A stretch of 64,000 nucleotides of DNA from Robiginitalea marina (lineage in GTDB: Bacteria > Bacteroidota > Bacteroidia > Flavobacteriales > Flavobacteriaceae): assembly GCF_024006985.1 (NCBI RefSeq), contig NZ_JAMXIB010000001.1:372001-436000 (forward strand), written 5' to 3'. A program made the position numbers and the translations under genes. The notes beneath the pieces are model-generated. The model did not search any database. It saw only the letters and a program-made list of their open reading frames with translations, and had not been told where the DNA came from. Positions 60,338-64,000 of the stretch are shown piece after piece. Numbering within the stretch: the first letter of the stretch is position 1; every line of letters starts with the position of its first letter.

Positions 60338-61882
60338 ATGAAGAACATACAAATACTATGGGTCGACGACGAGATCGACCTGCTCCGGTCGCATCTGATG
60401 TTCCTTGAAGAACGCCATTACAGTGTTGTTACCTGCCCCAGCGGCCAGGATGCCCTGGAAGCCGTGCGGCAGCAATCCTTCGATATTGTTTTCCTGGATG
60501 AAAACATGCCCGGCCTTTCCGGGCTGGAAACCCTGACCGAAATCAAGCAACTGAATGCCGCCCTCCCGGTGGTGATGATCACCAAGAATGAAGAGGAGTC
60601 CCTGATGGAGCAGGCCATCGGCTCCAAAATCGCCGATTACCTGATCAAACCCGTAAATCCGAACCAGATCCTGCTATGCCTGAAAAAAAACCTGGATCAT
60701 TCGCGCCTGGTTTCTGAAAAAACCACGGCAAATTACCAGCAGGAGTTCAGGAAAATTGCCCTCGAACTGGCTACCGTGAATACCCACCAGGGCTGGGCTG
60801 AACTATACCGGAAGCTGATTTACTGGGAACTGGAACTGGAAGCCATAGAAGACAGCAGCATGTTCGAGATCCTGGAATCGCAAAAGGCGGAGGCGAACCA
60901 GCAATTTGCAAAATTTGTGGAGCAGCATTATCCTGATTGGTTTGGGACTTCGGACGCCCCGGTTTTGTCGCATACCCTCTTTCGCGAAAAAATCCTTCCG
61001 GTACTTGAGAAGAAACAGACCCTCCTGGTGGTTATCGACAACCTGCGGTACGACCAGTGGATGGCTTTGGAAGACGTTTTGGGCCCCTTTTACAAAAAAG
61101 AGGAAGAATCGGCCTATTTCAGTATCCTCCCTACCGCCACCCAATATGCCCGCAATGCCATTTTCTCAGGGTTGATGCCCCTCGAAATGGAAAAGCAATT
61201 CCCGAAATGGTGGAAAAACGACACAGATGAAGGGGGTAAAAACCTGTTTGAGGCCGAATTCCTTTCGGCACAACTCCAGCGCCTGGGTAAGAAGATCCAA
61301 TGGGCCTATCACAAAATAAGCAGCCTTAAACAAGGCCGGCAACTCGTACAGCAACTCAAAAGCCATAAGGATAATGACCTGCTGGTGGTCGTCTATAACT
61401 TTGTCGATATGCTTTCCCATGCTAAGACCGAAATGGAAGTCATTCGCGAGCTGGCCTCCAATGACAAGGCTTACCGGTCGCTGACCCTGAGCTGGTTCCG
61501 GAATTCCCCCCTGCTCGACCTCATACAGGAGGCACAGGGCATGGGGTTTCAACTGATCATTACCACCGACCACGGCACCATTAATGTAAAACAGCCCTCC
61601 AAAGTGATCGGCGACCGGGAGACCAGCCTCAATTTAAGGTACAAAACCGGCAAAAGCCTCACCTATGAGGCAAAAGAAGTGCTGGAGTGCAAAAAGCCGG
61701 CGCTTTTTCGCCTGCCGAGCATCCACGTCAGCAGCTCCTTTATATTTGCCAAAAACGACCTGTTCTTCGCCTACCCCAACAACTATAACTACTACGCGAG
61801 CTACTACCGAAACACCTACCAGCACGGCGGAGTTTCCATGGAAGAAATGATCGTGCCCTTTGTAGTGCTCAGCCCCCGTTGA
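60338..61882 (+). CDS. porX: PorX: response regulator with PglZ phosphodiesterase domain
   Basis: 514 residues. Receiver domain 1-120 with phosphoacceptor D54 (FLDENMPG), a helical linker, and a PglZ alkaline-phosphatase-superfamily domain from about 205. Candidate metal/nucleophile sites are VVIDNLRYDQW (D234), ILPTATQYARNA (T266 or T268) and TTDHGT. In Porphyromonas gingivalis PorX works with PorY to control the type IX secretion system and has oligonucleotide phosphodiesterase activity. No porY or por/gld genes are adjacent here. It lies divergent from the HD gene with 106 bp between. Confidence 0.92.
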   Translation: MKNIQILWVDDEIDLLRSHLMFLEERHYSVVTCPSGQDALEAVRQQSFDIVFLDENMPGLSGLETLTEIKQLNAALPVVMITKNEEESLMEQAIGSKIADYLIKPVNPNQILLCLKKNLDHSRLVSEKTTANYQQEFRKIALELATVNTHQGWAELYRKLIYWELELEAIEDSSMFEILESQKAEANQQFAKFVEQHYPDWFGTSDAPVLSHTLFREKILPVLEKKQTLLVVIDNLRYDQWMALEDVLGPFYKKEEESAYFSILPTATQYARNAIFSGLMPLEMEKQFPKWWKNDTDEGGKNLFEAEFLSAQLQRLGKKIQWAYHKISSLKQGRQLVQQLKSHKDNDLLVVVYNFVDMLSHAKTEMEVIRELASNDKAYRSLTLSWFRNSPLLDLIQEAQGMGFQLIITTDHGTINVKQPSKVIGDRETSLNLRYKTGKSLTYEAKEVLECKKPALFRLPSIHVSSSFIFAKNDLFFAYPNNYNYYASYYRNTYQHGGVSMEEMIVPFVVLSPR

Positions 61883-61894
61883 AGCCTTACCCGG

Positions 61895-62215
61895 TCAGAA
61901 GGAATTCCGGTCAAAGACGCGGCCCGTGCTGTTCTTGAAGTAACTGCCCTCGAGGATTTCTGTAACCTGGTCGTGGGTGCCGATACAGATGGAGAAGTTT
62001 ACTTCGAGGATAAAGTCATCCTTATAAAAATAGGTCCTCCTGCTGCGATCGTAACCAATCTGAGCTTCGTAGTCCTTTAGTTGCTCGATCAGGTAATAAA
62101 CCGTCCTTTCACTAATCCGCAACCGATTGGCAATTTGCCCCGGAGACCCGGTGCATTCCATCTGAATGAGGTTGTGCAGCTGTTGCAGCCGCTCTACATG
62201 TTTAATGGTTTTCAT
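61895..62215 (-). CDS. Small HTH regulator
   Basis: 106 residues. An N-terminal HTH_11/DeoR-type winged helix (about 5-60, GQIANRLRISERTVYYLIEQL) followed by a short beta-rich tail (DFILEVNFSICIG) without a known ligand domain. It ends 12 bp from the end of porX, converging on it, and is divergent from another HTH gene at 62402. It probably controls itself or the neighbour through palindromes in the 186-bp gap. Confidence 0.7.
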   Translation of the reverse strand: MKTIKHVERLQQLHNLIQMECTGSPGQIANRLRISERTVYYLIEQLKDYEAQIGYDRSRRTYFYKDDFILEVNFSICIGTHDQVTEILEGSYFKNSTGRVFDRNSF

Positions 62216-62274
62216 AAAAACAATTTTTAGTGGTTAATGCAAACAGTGAGGTGACCAAAAATTGCGTTATCAAT

Positions 62275-62294
62275 ATATAGTATTTTTTCTATAT
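62275..62294. promoter_or_regulatory. Inverted repeat in the gap between two HTH genes
   Basis: ATATAG (62275-62280) and CTATAT (62289-62294) separated by 8 bases. A possible operator for one of the flanking HTH proteins; in such A+T-rich DNA chance is a real alternative. Confidence 0.25.
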
Positions 62295-62340
62295 TACTGC
62301 GATGATAGAGAAATATTTAATTTTTAGCAGGCGAAATAAT

Positions 62341-62379
62341 TAGAATATTTTCTAAGAACACAAAAAGAATGTATATTTG
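62341..62379 (+). promoter_or_regulatory. Promoter of the HTH gene with overlapping palindrome
   Basis: TTTC (62349-62352), a 19-bp spacer and TATATTTG (62372-62379) fit the Bacteroidota promoter with one mismatch. A perfect palindrome TAGAA-TATT-TTCTA (62341-62354) covers the -33 box, an ideal site for repression by a small HTH protein. Confidence 0.5.
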
Positions 62380-62401
62380 TGCAACTTCTTAGCAGCATAT
62401 C

Positions 62402-62782
62402 ATGGTAAAAACAATAGACCGGCTAATGCAGTTCATAAAACATGCCGGGCTCAGTGCCCGTCAGTTCGACATCTCCATAGGCGCCAGCAACGGGTATACC
62501 CTGAGGATGAGCAAAAACAAGGCCTCTGTGGGGAGTGATGTTATTGAAAATATCCTCAAAACCTACCCCGACCTCAACGTGGTCTGGCTGCTAACGGGAG
62601 AGGGCCCCATGCTTAAATCACAGCATAATCAGGACCTTGCAGATTTTGATAAATTGCCTTACGGGAAGCGGATGGAAATAGACCGCATCATAGATGCGAA
62701 GATCAGGGAGCGACAGGAGGAACAAAGGCAAGAACTCCTGATCGAGATCAGGCACGAACTGGGAAAAAGCCTGGAAGGCTAA
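62402..62782 (+). CDS. Phage-repressor-like HTH protein
   Basis: 126 residues. N-terminal HTH (LSARQFDISIGASNGYTLRM) and a YPDLNVVWLLTGEGPML segment typical of Bacteroidota cI-like small regulators, then a charged coiled-coil helix (about 85-122) for dimerisation. No peptidase or metabolite-binding domain. The palindrome over its own promoter suggests autoregulation. It is divergent from the other small HTH gene. Confidence 0.75.
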   Translation: MVKTIDRLMQFIKHAGLSARQFDISIGASNGYTLRMSKNKASVGSDVIENILKTYPDLNVVWLLTGEGPMLKSQHNQDLADFDKLPYGKRMEIDRIIDAKIRERQEEQRQELLIEIRHELGKSLEG

Positions 62783-62853
62783 CCTCCCCGATTCTCCCAA
62801 ACAGTTTCCATCCAAAAAGTATCGTGCGCATACCGCAAGAGTGTCTCAACCCC

Positions 62854-63996
62854 TTATTTTTTAAGCGAAAGGTTCTTCAGGTTACTCAATTCCGTTATTC
62901 CATGATCCAATTCCCTCTCCAGCAGGGCTTTGTAGTCCATGGTTATGGAGTGGGTACGCACAATCCTTGAAATAAGCAAGACCAGGGTGATCGTGGCAAA
63001 TACCAAAGGAAAAACGTTCAGCGTCCCGGCACTCTCAATTTGAGTTTCCGGCTGGAAGGCTTCCCAAAACTGATACGTGTAAAAAATCAGGGGCGACAGG
63101 ATGGCCCATCGCCACCAATAGGGGGAGGTTATAAACCAGATGATTAAAGCACTTACAAGAAAAGCTTTTTGTGAAGTATACCATACTAATGTCGTAACAT
63201 CCTCAAAACCGTAGCTTTCAATAACTAGACCACCTATATTTAACGTTTTCGAGTTTCTGGGCAGAAACCCTTCAAGAAAAAAGAATACGGTAGTCATAAC
63301 AATGACTACTGTAAAAAAAATTGAACTTTTCTTTTTTAAAGTTTTAACAACATTTAAATCTGAAGTATCTTCCCTTCCTTCATTTTTTAGTTGTTCAGCC
63401 ATTTCTTGTAGATAGTATGCTCTAATCAAATATTCCCTTAAGGAGAATGTAGGTTTTTTTTTAATAAAGCTTTTAATTTGGTAATTGAGCTTTGTATTCC
63501 ATGAGAACACAATTTCCCTAATCATTTGGTAGAATGTTATTTCGATGTAATAAGTAAGAATATGCTTTTTGAAAAGATTATCAAAAAGAAGAATGATACT
63601 TACAACCATGAGCATTGAAAAAATTCCCGGAATTGAAAACATGTAATCCCAATAACTATTTGAATCAAGAACAGCATACATCGAAATGAGATTGCAAGGA
63701 AAATAACACGCGCATGGCAACAGCAAAAATCTCCATTTGCCATAAGAAGTAATGAACAGCAAAATCAAGTAAGCAAACGCAATTATGGAATTTAATATAT
63801 ACCAAATAAAGACTTGATTGTCAGGAAATCCATGATTTATTGTTTGACCTAAGATTATATATTCTTTGCTCAAGGGATCAAAAAGCAAATGAATAAAAAT
63901 TAGGAAAGGCAAGGTTAAAACAATTAGGGCGATTGTGGCATCAATCAAAAATATTTCTTTCCAGGATCTTACTTTATTTTTCTCACCCCCTTTCAT
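62854..63996 (-). CDS. A+T-rich polytopic membrane protein of unknown function
   Basis: 380 residues with about eight hydrophobic segments (near 17-37, 60-82, 89-108, 118-140, 228-246, 273-294, 300-316 and 326-346) and a basic cytoplasmic loop (about 165-225) containing KSFIKKKPTFSLREYLIRAYY. No domain recognised. ATG at 63996 is directly preceded by an in-frame stop, so the gene is complete. Base composition is about one third G+C by eye, far below the rest of the window, suggesting recent acquisition. Confidence 0.65.
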   Translation of the reverse strand: MKGGEKNKVRSWKEIFLIDATIALIVLTLPFLIFIHLLFDPLSKEYIILGQTINHGFPDNQVFIWYILNSIIAFAYLILLFITSYGKWRFLLLPCACYFPCNLISMYAVLDSNSYWDYMFSIPGIFSMLMVVSIILLFDNLFKKHILTYYIEITFYQMIREIVFSWNTKLNYQIKSFIKKKPTFSLREYLIRAYYLQEMAEQLKNEGREDTSDLNVVKTLKKKSSIFFTVVIVMTTVFFFLEGFLPRNSKTLNIGGLVIESYGFEDVTTLVWYTSQKAFLVSALIIWFITSPYWWRWAILSPLIFYTYQFWEAFQPETQIESAGTLNVFPLVFATITLVLLISRIVRTHSITMDYKALLERELDHGITELSNLKNLSLKK

Positions 63997-64000
63997 TTAT

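Noticed and set aside
60338-61882. PglZ domain as part of a phage-defence (BREX) locus
   Set aside because: The domain is fused to a receiver exactly as in PorX, and no BREX genes (methylase, BrxL, BrxC) are nearby.
1-64000. CRISPR arrays, tRNA or rRNA genes, insertion sequences
   Set aside because: No regularly spaced repeats, no cloverleaf or T-loop-like sequences, no rRNA stretches and no transposase frames were noticed on reading both strands.

Overview
The window looks like a stretch of chromosome from a marine flavobacterium (Bacteroidota) with unusually high G+C, roughly 55% by eye. Evidence: a short 287-residue primary sigma factor without region 1.1; an LpxC-FabZ fusion in an lpxD-lpxC/fabZ-lpxA-efp-lpxD-like-sucD cluster; a PorX-type response regulator/PglZ protein; a DUF6155 protein; and promoters resembling the Bacteroidota TTTG / TAnnTTTG pattern rather than -35/-10 boxes. 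The genus Robiginitalea would fit, but that is inference. No rRNA, tRNA, IS element or CRISPR array was seen.

Layout. 1-6.8 kb (minus): a molybdenum-cofactor operon behind a periplasmic IorAB-type molybdo-hydroxylase (iorA-iorB-moaD-moaA-mobA-moeB/rhodanese-moeA; moeA runs off the left edge). 7-18.1 kb: cell-envelope and housekeeping genes (VWA lipoprotein, M14 peptidase, muramoyl amidase, pirin, serine hydrolase, menB, a glycosyltransferase, a helicase, a 2-hydroxyacid dehydrogenase). 18.3-19.2 kb: rpoD. 19.2-28.9 kb (minus): a six-gene operon of hybrid histidine kinase, single-domain response regulator, membrane-anchored HEAT-repeat protein, family-2 glycosyltransferase, LtaS/sulfatase-like membrane protein with TPRs, and YaiO-like outer-membrane barrel. 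Two tandem, related 32/33-residue peptide ORFs follow, ending at a terminator shared with rpoD. This is the most system-like and least explained part of the window. 29-38.8 kb: M19 dipeptidase, thioesterase, aldehyde dehydrogenase, cysE-cysM, corA, truA and membrane proteins.

38.9-49.4 kb (minus): a MoxR-type ATPase/VWA pair, then a complete histidine operon (hisGDCBHA-dinB-hisF-hisIE) headed by a transcription attenuator with a 17-residue leader peptide containing His-Ser-His-His-His. 49.4-60.2 kb (minus): an SPFH protein, a large VWA membrane protein, fabG, sucD, and the lipid A cluster with efp, below an HD phosphohydrolase. 60.3-61.9 kb: porX. 61.9-64 kb: two divergent small HTH regulators with palindromic sites between them, and a markedly A+T-rich polytopic membrane protein, possibly acquired DNA.

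How the parts may work together. The Moco genes probably make and insert the cofactor for IorAB. The 20-29 kb operon plausibly couples a phosphorelay (kinase to receiver to Hpt to CheY-like protein) to polysaccharide synthesis and export, with the HEAT protein as scaffold or sensor and the tandem peptides as an accessory of unknown role. The his operon is likely controlled by ribosome stalling on its leader. The lpx cluster makes lipid A; sucD and fabG carry promoter or terminator signals that partly separate them from it.
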